Positions 35,858 to 44,086 are shown, counted from the first letter of the stretch. The stretch: DNA of 64,000 nucleotides from Bradyrhizobium macuxiense (GCF_007993935.1 NZ_VITY01000007.1:310001-374000); one strand, 5' to 3'. The notes: generated by a model not told the origin, from the letters alone. A program made the numbers and translations.

Positions 35858-37738
35858 ATGTCGATCGACGGCGTAAGCGGCAGAACTTCCTATATCGGCA
35901 CCACGATCCTCAACCTGCGCAGTCAGCTCAATGACCTGACGACGCAGCTTGCGACGGGCAAGGTGTCGACGACCTATGCGGGGCAGGGGCTCGATCGCGG
36001 CTTCGCGCTCAGCCTGCGTGCGCAGATCAGCGGCATCAATGCGTTCTCCGACACCGCCACCAATCTCAACACCCGCCTGAACGTCGCCAACCTCAGTCTG
36101 CAAGGTCTGTCCGATGTCGGCACCCAGGTGAAGAACGCCTCGACGACCGCGACGTTGACGCTCAACGACAGCGGCCAGACCTCGGGCCAGATCACGGCGC
36201 AGGCCGCCTTCGCCAACGCGGTTGCGATGCTCAACAGCCAGTCGGGCGACCGTTACCTGTTTTCCGGCCGTGCCATGGATACGCCGGCCACGGTGTCGGC
36301 CGACACGATGCTGAAGGGCACGGCAACCCAGGCCGGCCTGACCCAGCTCATCAATGAGCGCAAGCAGGCCGATCAGGGCGCCAGCATGATGGGGCGCCTG
36401 AGCGTCTCGTCGCCGCCGGCGACCACCACGGTGACGAGCGTTGCCGAGGACGGCTCGCCGTTCGGCCTGAAGCTGCTGTCGGTGCAGTCGTCACTGACCG
36501 GCGCCACCGTGACCCAGCCGACCGGCACGCCGAAGTCGGAATCGGTCGATCTCGGCGCCGTCAATCCGAAGGATGGCGACAAGATCAAGTTCAACTTCAC
36601 GCTGCCCGACGGCACCACCGAGGCGATCGAGCTCACGGCGACGACGACCAACCCGCCGCCGGCCGGCTCGTTCCTGATCGGCGCCGACACCACGGCGACG
36701 ACGGCCAATTTGCAGTCGACGCTGACGTCGTCGATCAAGACCTTGAGCGACACGTCGCTGGTCGCAGCCTCCGCGGTCGCGGCGTCGAACAACTTCTTCA
36801 ATCCGGTCGCGACCGTCTCGGGCGCTGCCGTCAACAACCAGAATACGCCGCCGGCGCCGATCTCAGGTGCCACGGCGCTGTCGGGGACAGCCGGCACCGA
36901 CTCGCTGTCGACCAGCTTCGCAGCCGGTGACACCATCACGGTGAACGGGACCCCGATCACTTTCGTTGCCTCGGGCGCCACCGGCAACCAGGTCAATGTC
37001 ACCGACAGCGTGCAGACGCTGATGGCGAAGATCGACCAGATCAGCGGCACCAAGAACCCGTCGACCATCAGCAATGGTGTGATCACCCTGCATGGCGCGG
37101 ACGGCCAAAACCTCTCGATCTCGAGCTCCAACACGGCGGCACTCGGCGCGCTCGGCATCGCCAACAACACGACCGCGACCCCGGCGCCGCTCAGGGTCGG
37201 GGGACCGCCGTTCAACACGGCGACCAGCCTGGTCGCGGGCACCCCCGCCAACACCGTGTACTGGTACACCGGCGAGAACGGGCCGGGACCGGCGCGCGGC
37301 ACCGCCCTCGCGCAGGTCGATCAGTCGATCACCGTGCAATATGGCGCGCGCGCCAACGAGCAGGCGTTTCGCTACTTGCTGCAGAACGTCGCGGTCTACG
37401 CGGCGGTTACCACCAACGCCAGCAATCCGAATGCGAGCGCGCAGGTGACGGCATTGGCGCAGCGCGTCGGCGCGAACCTCGCGCCGCAGAACGGCCAGCA
37501 GCAGATCCAGGACGTGCAGGCCGAGTTCGCCGGCGCGCAGACGGCGACCAAGGCGGCCACCGATCGCCAAACCCAGCTCAAGAGCATGGCGCAAACGATG
37601 CTCGACTCGGTCGAGGGCGTCAATCAGGACGAGGTCGCAACCAAGATCCTGGCGCTGCAGACCAGTCTGCAGGCTTCATATCAGACCACGTCGATGCTGT
37701 ATCAGACCACGCTGCTGAAATATCTGCCGATCAGCTGA
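35858..37738 (+). CDS. flgL: Flagellar hook-associated protein 3, FlgL
   Basis: A 626-residue HAP3, about twice the usual 300-350 length. The N-terminal flagellin-like helices (about 1-150, with GKVSTTYAGQGLDRGFALSLRAQI) and C-terminal helix (LALQTSLQASYQTTSMLYQTTLLKYL) fit FlgL. The extra length lies in the middle and includes residues about 338-437, a close relative of the module in FlgE (DTITVNGTPITFVASGATGNQ). It is the last gene of the flgE operon and is followed by a strong terminator. Confidence 0.92.
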   Translation: MSIDGVSGRTSYIGTTILNLRSQLNDLTTQLATGKVSTTYAGQGLDRGFALSLRAQISGINAFSDTATNLNTRLNVANLSLQGLSDVGTQVKNASTTATLTLNDSGQTSGQITAQAAFANAVAMLNSQSGDRYLFSGRAMDTPATVSADTMLKGTATQAGLTQLINERKQADQGASMMGRLSVSSPPATTTVTSVAEDGSPFGLKLLSVQSSLTGATVTQPTGTPKSESVDLGAVNPKDGDKIKFNFTLPDGTTEAIELTATTTNPPPAGSFLIGADTTATTANLQSTLTSSIKTLSDTSLVAASAVAASNNFFNPVATVSGAAVNNQNTPPAPISGATALSGTAGTDSLSTSFAAGDTITVNGTPITFVASGATGNQVNVTDSVQTLMAKIDQISGTKNPSTISNGVITLHGADGQNLSISSSNTAALGALGIANNTTATPAPLRVGGPPFNTATSLVAGTPANTVYWYTGENGPGPARGTALAQVDQSITVQYGARANEQAFRYLLQNVAVYAAVTTNASNPNASAQVTALAQRVGANLAPQNGQQQIQDVQAEFAGAQTATKAATDRQTQLKSMAQTMLDSVEGVNQDEVATKILALQTSLQASYQTTSMLYQTTLLKYLPIS

Positions 37739-37764
37739 TTGCCTGCCACCCATCTCCAGCCAGC

Positions 37765-37792
37765 AAAAAGGCCTCCTCGCGGAGGCCTTTTT
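37765..37792 (+). terminator. Strong bidirectional Rho-independent terminator
   Basis: AAAAAGGCCTCC, a TCGC loop and GGAGGCCTTTTT form a 12-bp perfect stem with A and T tracts on both sides. It ends the flgE-flgK-flgL transcript and could also stop transcripts from the convergent flbT. Confidence 0.9.
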
Positions 37793-37811
37793 CGTTCAGG
37801 CGAGGAAGGCT

Positions 37812-37870
37812 AGAGCGTTTTCAAGCGAAATGGACGCCGGTTCGCGTAAGGAAAACGCGTCAACACGAGG
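37812..37870 (+). repeat. Dispersed palindromic repeat (copy 2)
   Basis: GCGTTTTC/GAAAACGC outer and GCGAA/TTCGC inner pairings match the copy at 31831. It lies between the flgL terminator and the 3' end of flbT. Confidence 0.7.
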
Positions 37871-37874
37871 AGCT

Positions 37875-38306
37875 CTACGCGCTCTTGCGGGTATCGTCCT
37901 GGTTGGTCTTCTGCTGACCGCGCGCGCTCTCAAGCAGCTTCTCCTCATGCGCGATCAGCTTCTTGGATTCCTTCAACGCGTGATAGAGGTCGCCGTTGAG
38001 GATGAAGTTGTTGACGCTTTCGATGAAGGGCCAGGCGCTCGGCATCGCGGTGATGATGTCGCGCACCAGGCTGAAATAGGTCGGGTGGTGCGCCATCGGG
38101 TCCGGCGACAGATACATCAGCTGGACTGCGAGATAGATCAGCTTCGCCGGCGTGTCGGCGGTCTCCGGCGTCAGGATATCCTTCTCGCGCAGGATCGGGA
38201 TGCGGTCGCCGTCGATCAAGAGGCGAGCACGCTGATCGGTGTTGGTGATCACGCAACTGCCGACGATGATGCGCTCGTTCGGTTTGAGTTCGACCTTCAG
38301 GGCCAT
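37875..38306 (-). CDS. flbT: Flagellin translation regulator FlbT
   Basis: A 143-residue FlbT, the alphaproteobacterial regulator that binds the flagellin mRNA leader and limits its translation in Caulobacter. The sequence has the family's MALKVELKPNERIIVGSCVITN start and LRDIITAMPSAWPFIESVNN-like core. Its divergent neighbour is the flagellin gene, whose leader carries a perfect 21-base palindrome. FlaF, the usual partner that promotes flagellin translation, is encoded just past the flagellin gene. The C-terminal tail is Lys/Gln-rich. Confidence 0.93.
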   Translation of the reverse strand: MALKVELKPNERIIVGSCVITNTDQRARLLIDGDRIPILREKDILTPETADTPAKLIYLAVQLMYLSPDPMAHHPTYFSLVRDIITAMPSAWPFIESVNNFILNGDLYHALKESKKLIAHEEKLLESARGQQKTNQDDTRKSA

Positions 38307-38432
38307 GACCGTTCTCCTTTGCCGGGCAGTCGCGCGATGTCGTCGCTAGCGGAACGAAGTTGTGCTCGGCACTGCTTAGCAGCCGCCGTCGCGGCCCGGG
38401 GCCGATGCGACAGCGATCCTTTCCCATGATGG

Positions 38433-38447
38433 TTAACGCTTGGTGAA
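38433..38447. promoter_or_regulatory. CtrA-like site upstream of flagellin (one mismatch)
   Basis: TTAA-CGCTTGG-TGAA keeps the seven-base spacing of a CtrA box with one mismatch in the second half. It lies in the flbT-flagellin divergent region (38307-38677), which shows no gene and no clear sigma-54 site. Confidence 0.3.
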
Positions 38448-38545
38448 TGACGGGACCGGCGCAAGCACCGGCATGGGGTCGGATTAGGCAATCGTCTCAG
38501 TAGTTTTCACGGCGAACTTCGCACAGCGGCGACAATTTTATTCTT

Positions 38546-38566
38546 CGGCATTTGAATCAAATGCCG
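38546..38566. promoter_or_regulatory. Perfect 21-base palindrome in the flagellin leader
   Basis: Two 10-base arms (CGGCATTTGA and its complement) flank a single A. It lies 112 bases before the flagellin ATG, so it could be an mRNA hairpin in the leader or a DNA operator. A FlbT role is inference. Confidence 0.6.
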
Positions 38567-38677
38567 TTCTGGAGATTTCTATTTCCTTCGCGGGCTCGCA
38601 CGCAGGATGGGCCATCCGCGCGGTCAGAAAGGACTGGCGCGGCTTTGTCCTCAGTTTCACACCAGAAAGGTATGAAA

Positions 38678-39847
38678 ATGTCCGATATCATTCTCTCCTC
38701 CTCCGTTCGCCAGAACCTCCTCTCCCTCCAGTCCACCGCCGATCTGCTCTCCACCACGCAGAACCGCCTTGCCACCGGCAAGAAGGTCAATACGGCGCTC
38801 GACAACCCGACCAACTTCTTCACCGCCCAGTCGCTCGATAACCGCGCCAGCGACATCAACAACCTGCTCGACGGCATCGGCAACGGTGTGCAGGTGCTGC
38901 AGGCTGCCAACACCGGCATCACCTCGCTGCAGAAGCTGGTCGATACCGCGAAGTCGATTGCCAACCAGGTGCTGCAGAGCCCGACGGGCTACACCACCCG
39001 GTCGTCGGTCACCTCGACCGCGGCGCTCGGCGGCACGGCGGCCAACTTGGTCGACGGCACCACGATCAAGAGCGGTGACGTGCTGGCGATCGCGGCTTCG
39101 GCCGGTCAGCCCGCCTTCTCCTTCACCTTCGGGGCCAACTCATCGCTGGCGCAGCTGAACACGGCGCTGTCGGCCAGCAACCTGACGGCGAGCCTCGACA
39201 GCTCCAACAAGCTCGTCATCACCACGACCAATGATGCGGCGTCCTCGACGATCGGTGCGGTGACCTTCACCAACACCGGCGGCGGCACGGCGACGTTCAG
39301 CGCGGCCGGCACGGCTCCGGTTGCCGACTCGGCCTCGCAGTCGGCGCGCGCGGCCCTGGTGCAGCAGTACAACAACACCATCTCGCAGATCACGACCACG
39401 GCGCAGGACTCTTCGTTCAACGGCATCAACCTGCTGAGCGGCGACAGCCTGAAGCTCACCTTCAACGAGACCGGCAAGTCCACGCTCAGCATCACCGGCG
39501 TCAAGTTCGATGCCGCAGGCCTCGGCCTGAAATCGCTGACCGCGGGCACCGACTTCCTCGACAACAACTCGGCCAACGGCGTCATCGCCTCGCTGAGCTC
39601 GGCGAGCTCCTCGCTGCGCAGCGAAGCCTCGACGCTGGGTTCGAACCTCTCGATCGTGCAGATCCGTCAGGACTTCTCGAAGAACCTGATCAACGTCCTG
39701 CAGACCGGTTCGTCGAACCTGACGCTGGCCGATACCAACGAGGAAGCGGCCAACAGCCAGGCGCTGTCGACCCGCCAGTCGATCGCGGTCTCGGCACTCG
39801 CGCTCGCCAACCAGAGCCAGCAGAGCGTGCTGCAGCTGCTGCGCTAA
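38678..39847 (+). CDS. fliC: Flagellin
   Basis: A 389-residue flagellin. N-terminal (SVRQNLLSLQSTADLLSTTQNRLATG) and C-terminal (QDFSKNLINVLQTGSSNLTLAD, then ALANQSQQSVLQLLR) D0/D1 helices are canonical. The middle (about 125-260) is a Ser/Thr/Ala-rich beta domain. ATG 38678 has GAAAGG seven bases upstream; an in-frame ATG at 38672 lies too close to it. A stem-loop terminator follows the stop. Exported by the flagellar type III system, it forms the filament; whether other flagellins exist outside the window is unknown. Confidence 0.95.
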   Translation: MSDIILSSSVRQNLLSLQSTADLLSTTQNRLATGKKVNTALDNPTNFFTAQSLDNRASDINNLLDGIGNGVQVLQAANTGITSLQKLVDTAKSIANQVLQSPTGYTTRSSVTSTAALGGTAANLVDGTTIKSGDVLAIAASAGQPAFSFTFGANSSLAQLNTALSASNLTASLDSSNKLVITTTNDAASSTIGAVTFTNTGGGTATFSAAGTAPVADSASQSARAALVQQYNNTISQITTTAQDSSFNGINLLSGDSLKLTFNETGKSTLSITGVKFDAAGLGLKSLTAGTDFLDNNSANGVIASLSSASSSLRSEASTLGSNLSIVQIRQDFSKNLINVLQTGSSNLTLADTNEEAANSQALSTRQSIAVSALALANQSQQSVLQLLR

Positions 39848-39869
39848 GCGAGCCAAAACTCGGTTCAGG

Positions 39870-39900
39870 AACGGCGGGGGCAACCCCGCCGTTTCTCGTT
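39870..39900 (+). terminator. Rho-independent terminator after flagellin
   Basis: AACGGCGGGG, a GCAA loop and CCCCGCCGTT make a perfect 10-bp stem, then TCTCGTTT. It should end the flagellin transcript. Confidence 0.85.
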
Positions 39901-39961
39901 TATCTCCGGGATATTACGGTATCTGTCCATGCCGTAAGAACGGCGCATTTCGTAACGCCCG

Positions 39962-39969
39962 CTAACCAT
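39962..39969. promoter_or_regulatory. CTAACCAT motif before flaF
   Basis: CTAACCAT differs by one base from the TTAACCAT half-site seen upstream of fliX, flgI and fliL here and at CtrA-controlled flagellar genes elsewhere. It lies 86 bases before flaF. Confidence 0.25.
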
Positions 39970-40054
39970 ATTTAAAGGCGCCGGATGCATAAATATCGAG
40001 CGCTAGAATTGCGTCTCCGCGGCTCGAGAAATCCGCATCCCATCGAGGTCATTA

Positions 40055-40420
40055 ATGTCGAATGCAGCCCAGGCCTACGCTCGTACCTCAACGACGACGG
40101 CGTCCCCACGTGAAATCGAAGCGCAGGCGCTCTTGAAGGCCGCGCGGCAGCTGCAGGAAGTCCAGGCGAACTGGAACGGCCTCGACAAGGCGCTCGATCA
40201 CGCATTGCTGTTCAATCGCCGGTTGTGGTCGATCTTCCTCAGCGCGGCAGAGGGCGACGACAATCCGCAGCCGCTCGAGGTGCGTCAGAACATTGCCAAC
40301 ATCAGCGTGTTCGTGATGAAGCAGACCATCGACATCCAGATGAATCCGGACCCGGCGAAGCTGAAGTCGCTGATCGACATCAACTGCAACATCGCCGCCG
40401 GCCTCTCGGGTCGCGGCTGA
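40055..40420 (+). CDS. flaF: Flagellar biosynthesis regulator FlaF
   Basis: A 121-residue FlaF. The motif LKAARQLQEVQANWNGLDKALDHALLFNRRLWSIF is that of the family, and NIANISVFVMKQTIDIQM lies in the C-terminal helix. In Caulobacter FlaF acts with FlbT to set flagellin translation, and this gene lies near flbT and flagellin as usual. The next gene begins 25 bp after its stop and is probably co-transcribed. Confidence 0.93.
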   Translation: MSNAAQAYARTSTTTASPREIEAQALLKAARQLQEVQANWNGLDKALDHALLFNRRLWSIFLSAAEGDDNPQPLEVRQNIANISVFVMKQTIDIQMNPDPAKLKSLIDINCNIAAGLSGRG

Positions 40421-40445
40421 TCGAGGTCACAACGGAGCTCTCGGC

Positions 40446-40808
40446 ATGGCCGATGTGTTGAGCATCCTGTCCGCCAACTACAAGGCTGCCGGCCTGACGG
40501 TGCCGTCGAAGACGCCCTATGTGGCGGTCGATCCGAACCTCTACCAGGGCAGCTGGAGCGGCAAGTACGCCAACAACAAGTCGTTCAACATCTCGGTGTC
40601 GAACGTCGAGGGCTTCCGCGCCAAGGTCCACTATCAGAGCGACGGCACCAACAAATATCAGGACGTCCTGATCAAGGACGGCGCGTTCCGGATCGGCGAT
40701 ACCAAGTTCTCGCTGGTGCAGCAGGGGACGGCGCTGATCGCCAATGTCGTCACCGATCCGGCCACCGGATCGACCTATCTCGACAAGGCCTACGCCACCC
40801 AGAAGTGA
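40446..40808 (+). CDS. Unknown protein linked to flaF
   Basis: A 120-residue protein, not recognised. After an N-terminal helix (MADVLSILSANYKAAGL) it alternates beta-strand-like segments: GSWSGKYANNKSFNISVSNV, then FRAKVHYQSDG, KYQDVLIKDG and FSLVQQGTALIANVV. There is no signal peptide, so it may be cytoplasmic or exported by the flagellar apparatus. Its position 25 bp after flaF suggests a flagellin-related role such as chaperone, regulator or filament-associated protein. That is context only. Confidence 0.7.
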   Translation: MADVLSILSANYKAAGLTVPSKTPYVAVDPNLYQGSWSGKYANNKSFNISVSNVEGFRAKVHYQSDGTNKYQDVLIKDGAFRIGDTKFSLVQQGTALIANVVTDPATGSTYLDKAYATQK

Positions 40809-40826
40809 GGGATCGTTCGCCTGCGT

Positions 40827-41213
40827 CTAGGCGCGGCGGTCGGTTGCGCGCGCCCGCGTCGGCGCGTCCTTGCTGAGATCGAGCGTGTGGAAATAGGCGC
40901 GGCGGCGCAATACGGCTTCTTCCGGAAACTGCCTCACCACCAGGTTGGTGCGATTGTCGACCACCTGGTAGACCACGGCGCGCGCGTCGCGATCGATGAT
41001 GACCTGGTCGGTGACTGATGGGGCCTGATTTGAAATAGACGCATTGACGGCGTTGGGGTCGATCGTGACGCGCACGCTCGGCTCCGGAGCGGTGACGCTC
41101 TGGCTCGTGGGCAATTCGGTCTTCACCGCCTTCTGCGCCGTATCGCTCACCGGAGTGATCATCGGCGCTGCCACCGGTGCCCCCACCGGCTTGATGTTGA
41201 AATCTGTACTCAT
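40827..41213 (-). CDS. FlaG-like flagellar protein
   Basis: A 128-residue protein whose C-terminal part (DARAVVYQVVDNRTNLVVRQFPEEAVLRRRAYFHTLD) is a FlaG-type domain, with a Pro/Ser/Thr-rich N-terminal half. FlaG proteins influence filament length in other bacteria. ATG 41213 has GAGG about nine bases upstream and is preferred over an in-frame start 48 bases earlier. It converges on the flaF-linked unknown gene. Confidence 0.7.
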   Translation of the reverse strand: MSTDFNIKPVGAPVAAPMITPVSDTAQKAVKTELPTSQSVTAPEPSVRVTIDPNAVNASISNQAPSVTDQVIIDRDARAVVYQVVDNRTNLVVRQFPEEAVLRRRAYFHTLDLSKDAPTRARATDRRA

Positions 41214-41375
41214 GGCAGCCTCGTAGTGCACAGGCACTAGTTTGCTTGAGTCAAATCCCAACCCCTCACGATCCGCAACTGTACGGGGAACCTCTCAACA
41301 CGGTGTTAGGGAACACGCTGAATGCCGCGCTGCCTGAGCTGCGCCGAATTGAGCTAAATTGTCGGCTTGTGCGCG

Positions 41376-41876
41376 TCAGAGCGTGCGGCTGACGGCGATC
41401 GGCGTCATGTTGCGCGGACCTGGCGCGGCGCGCTGTCCGTTCGCGGTGTAAGTGTTCGGGATGTTGCGGCGCTGCACTTCGGCGTTGACACCGCGCACGA
41501 TGCCTTCGGAGACGGCATGCGCGGTCGCAAGCACCGTCAAATTGACCTGTAGCATCGCGCGGAACGTCTCGTGATGACGCCGCAGCGTCGCCAGCAGTTC
41601 GGGGTCGGTCTGCGTCAGCATCTTCTGCATCGACTTCAGATGCTCGACCGCGAGCATGTAGCGCCGCGACAGCTCCGACTTCTGCGCCTCGAGCCGCATG
41701 CCCTCGCGGATCTTGCCGGCGCGGACGAACTCGGTCTCCTGCTCGACGACGACGAGCAGCGCGCTCATCACCTCGGTCAGCTCGTTGGCAAGACGCGCGA
41801 CGTCGGGAGGCGTCGACGTCGCGCCCCGCGCGGCGGGGGCGGAGGCTGGCCGCGGCTGCTGTGGACGCTGGTTCAT
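41376..41876 (-). CDS. FlgN-like flagellar export chaperone
   Basis: A 166-residue mostly helical protein. The block VARLANELTEVMSALLVVVEQETEF, then GMRLEAQKSELSRRYML, has the FlgN pattern of two long amphipathic helices. FlgN holds FlgK and FlgL unfolded for export, and both are encoded nearby. ATG 41876 has AAGGAG seven bases upstream, 11 bp after the flgJ stop, so it is the last gene of flgI-flgJ-flgN. The Pro/Ala-rich N-terminus is not part of the family. Confidence 0.7.
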   Translation of the reverse strand: MNQRPQQPRPASAPAARGATSTPPDVARLANELTEVMSALLVVVEQETEFVRAGKIREGMRLEAQKSELSRRYMLAVEHLKSMQKMLTQTDPELLATLRRHHETFRAMLQVNLTVLATAHAVSEGIVRGVNAEVQRRNIPNTYTANGQRAAPGPRNMTPIAVSRTL

Positions 41877-41887
41877 CGCGCTGCTCC

Positions 41888-42244
41888 TTAGCTCTTGTTC
41901 GCCTGCTGCAGGATCAGCGAGCGGAACACTTCGTTGGAAATGCCGACGCCGCCGGACTTGGCGAAATTCTTCGAATACTCGTCGGTCAGCATCGAACGCC
42001 ACGGCCCGGTGCCGACCGTGTCGCCGTAGGGGCCTTCGCCCTTCAGGCCGGTCGTCATCTGCGAGAACATCGTGTTGAGGAACATGGATTCGAAATCGGT
42101 CGCGGTCGCCTTCGCCTTGGTGATCTGCTGCGGCGTGACCTTCTTCATCGCGTCCTGCAGCACGGGATCGGGGCGGCCGTTGAACATCGGCATCAGGGCC
42201 TTGTTCGGCATGCTGCCGGTGGTGCTGTTGATCAGGCTCGCCAT
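41888..42244 (-). CDS. flgJ: Flagellar rod-binding protein FlgJ (rod-capping domain only)
   Basis: A 118-residue protein equal to the N-terminal rod-binding part of FlgJ: the ITKAKATATDFESMFLNTMF segment is diagnostic. The muramidase half of enterobacterial FlgJ is absent, as usual in alphaproteobacteria, so a separate lytic enzyme opens the wall. Its ATG overlaps the flgI stop by one base (TGATG), so translation is coupled. A GTG one codon earlier is a possible start. Confidence 0.85.
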   Translation of the reverse strand: MASLINSTTGSMPNKALMPMFNGRPDPVLQDAMKKVTPQQITKAKATATDFESMFLNTMFSQMTTGLKGEGPYGDTVGTGPWRSMLTDEYSKNFAKSGGVGISNEVFRSLILQQANKS

Positions 42245-43368
42245 CACATCACCTCGATGTCGGCTTCGATCCCGCCGGCGGCCTTGATCGCCTGCAGGAT
42301 GCTGATGAGATCGCGCGGTCCGATGCCGAGGCCGTTGAGGCCATCGACGAGTTGCTGCAGCGAAACGCCGTTTCTGACGAGCGCAAATTTCTTGCCGTCC
42401 TCGCTGACGCCGACGCTGGTGCGCGGTGTCACGACCGTTCGGCCGCGCGACAGCGGATTGGGCTGGCTGACCTGCGGGCTCTCCGAGATCGTCACGGTGA
42501 GGTTGCCCTGCGCCACCGCGACGGTGGCGACGCGAACGTCGCGGCCCATCACGATGATCCCGGAGCGCTCGTCGATCACGATCTTCGCCACGAGATCGGG
42601 ATCGACCTGCAACTGCTCGATCTCGGTCAGGAAGGCGACGACGTTACCCTTGAACTCCGGCGGGATCGAAAGCTGGACGGTGGAAGGATCGATTGGTTCG
42701 GCGGTTTTGACCCCGAGATAGTCGTTGACCGCGGCGGCGATCCGCTTGGCGGTGGTGAAGTCGGCGTTGCGCAGCGCGAGGCGCACATTGGGCAGGCGGT
42801 TGAGCGCGAACTCGATCTCGCGCTCGATGATGGCGCCGTTGGCAATTCGGCCAACGGTCGGCACGCCACGGACGACGCTGGCAGCGGCGCCTTCGGCGGC
42901 GAAGCCGGCGACCGCAACCGATCCCTGTGCCACCGCGTAGACATTGCCATCCGCGCCGAGCAGGGGGGTGACGAGCAGGGTGCCGCCCTGCAGGTTCTTG
43001 GCGTCGCCGAGTGCGGAGACGGTGACGTCCATGCGCGTGCCCTGGGTGCCGAATGCCGGCAGGTTGCCGGTGACCATCACGGCGGCGACGTTGCCGGTGC
43101 GGATGGTGGCGCCGCGGATGTTGACGCCCATGCGCTCGAGCATCGCTTGCAGCGATTGCTTGGTGAAGGGGATGTTGTTGAGCGTGTCGCCGGTGCCGTT
43201 GAGGCCGACCACGAGGCCGTAGCCGATCAGCTGGTTCTGCCGCACGCCCTCGATGTTGGCGAGATCCTTGATCCGCGACGTCGCGGCCGCGGGCATGGCG
43301 GAAGCCGCCAGCGCCAGCAGCGCGGCGCAGGCCAACCCGAATAAGCTTACGATGCGGATGCCGGGCAT
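42244..43368 (-). CDS. flgI: Flagellar P-ring protein FlgI
   Basis: A 374-residue P-ring subunit. Signal peptide (MPGIRIVSLFGLACAALLAL, cleavage near AAATS), then IKDLANIEGVRQNQLIGYGLVVGLNGTGDTL, the family hallmark, and a C-terminal VSLQQLVDGLNGLGIGPRDLISILQAIKAAGGIEADIEV. It assembles around the rod in the peptidoglycan layer. A sigma-54 promoter (43439-43453) precedes it; flgJ and a flgN-like gene follow. Divergent fliX is the usual alphaproteobacterial neighbour. Confidence 0.95.
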   Translation of the reverse strand: MPGIRIVSLFGLACAALLALAASAMPAAATSRIKDLANIEGVRQNQLIGYGLVVGLNGTGDTLNNIPFTKQSLQAMLERMGVNIRGATIRTGNVAAVMVTGNLPAFGTQGTRMDVTVSALGDAKNLQGGTLLVTPLLGADGNVYAVAQGSVAVAGFAAEGAAASVVRGVPTVGRIANGAIIEREIEFALNRLPNVRLALRNADFTTAKRIAAAVNDYLGVKTAEPIDPSTVQLSIPPEFKGNVVAFLTEIEQLQVDPDLVAKIVIDERSGIIVMGRDVRVATVAVAQGNLTVTISESPQVSQPNPLSRGRTVVTPRTSVGVSEDGKKFALVRNGVSLQQLVDGLNGLGIGPRDLISILQAIKAAGGIEADIEVM

Positions 43369-43392
43369 CCCGATGCTCCCCTCAAACTCACT

Positions 43393-43429
43393 GGCGGATC
43401 ACGCGACACTCCCATGACGGCGATCCGCC
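43393..43429. promoter_or_regulatory. Inverted repeat in the flgI leader
   Basis: GGCGGATC (43393-43400) and GATCCGCC (43422-43429) are perfect inverted arms 21 bases apart. Given the sigma-54 -12 element at 43439, transcription should start near 43427, so the hairpin would open the flgI mRNA. Confidence 0.4.
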
Positions 43430-43430
43430 A

Positions 43431-43438
43431 TTAACCAT
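43431..43438. promoter_or_regulatory. TTAACCAT next to the flgI -12 element
   Basis: TTAACCAT, a CtrA-half-site-like motif, ends exactly where the flgI -12 element begins (43439). A second copy is at 43581-43588, about 40 bases upstream of fliX. A regulator bound here would block flgI transcription. Confidence 0.4.
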
Positions 43439-43453
43439 GCGAGCTGCGTGCCA
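43439..43453 (-). promoter_or_regulatory. Sigma-54 promoter of the flgI operon
   Basis: On the minus strand TGGCACG-CAGC-TCGC matches -24/-12 with one change (TCGC for TTGC), the same change seen at flgF. It reads toward flgI. Confidence 0.7.
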
Positions 43454-43625
43454 CTTCGTTTCGCTGGAGCAATGTATTGATATATTTATCGAAATTGTCT
43501 GGCTCCCGTTTGGCTGGGGTTGGCCAGGGAGCGCGAAACTGCCGTGCGGCGGCAGAAATTGCCGGGTCGTTTACGCGTCGTTAACCATAAAACTGCGATG
43601 TTCGCGGCATCAGGCCTGCGAGATC

Positions 43626-44045
43626 ATGGCGATGCGCATCTACGGACCGAACGGCACCACGCTTGGCACGTCCGCCAGCTCCACGCGGCGCACCTCGTCG
43701 AGCGGCTTCTCGCTGCCGGATGCGACGACCGCGCAGGAGGAGGTCCGCTCCACCGCCGCGCCGAAGGCTGCCGCCAGCCTCGACGCACTGCTCGCCCTGC
43801 AGGGTGTTGAAGACCCGACCGAACGCCGCAAGCGCTCGGTGGCCCGCGGCAAGGGCGCACTCGACGTGCTCGACGCGCTCAAGCTCGGGCTGCTGTCCGG
43901 CAATTTCGATTCCTCCACCGTGAACCGGCTGCGTGATGCCGCGGCGAGCCTGAAGGAATCCTCCGGCGATCCTGGCCTCGATGCCGTGCTCGGCGAGATC
44001 GAGCTGCGCGTCGAGGTCGAGCTCGCCAAGGCCGGGCAATACTAG
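43626..44045 (+). CDS. fliX: FliX, flagellar assembly trans-acting regulator
   Basis: A 139-residue FliX, the alphaproteobacterial partner of the sigma-54 activator FlbD in Caulobacter, where it couples early basal-body assembly to later gene expression. The start MAMRIYGPNGTTLGT and the C-terminal helix LDALLALQGVEDPTERRKRSVARG, LDVLDALKLGLLSG and ELRVEVELAKAGQY fit the family. ATG 43626 or 43632 could be used; a ribosome site is weak. It is divergent from flgI, the standard gene arrangement. Confidence 0.85.
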   Translation: MAMRIYGPNGTTLGTSASSTRRTSSSGFSLPDATTAQEEVRSTAAPKAAASLDALLALQGVEDPTERRKRSVARGKGALDVLDALKLGLLSGNFDSSTVNRLRDAAASLKESSGDPGLDAVLGEIELRVEVELAKAGQY

Positions 44046-44086
44046 GCGCCTCTTGATCACCTGAGCTGTTTCAGGCCGCCATCGCC

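Noticed and set aside
38344..38400. GGCACTGCTTAGCA upstream of flagellin as a sigma-54 promoter
   Set aside because: The -12 element and spacing do not fit TGGCACG-N4-TTGC, so it was not called.
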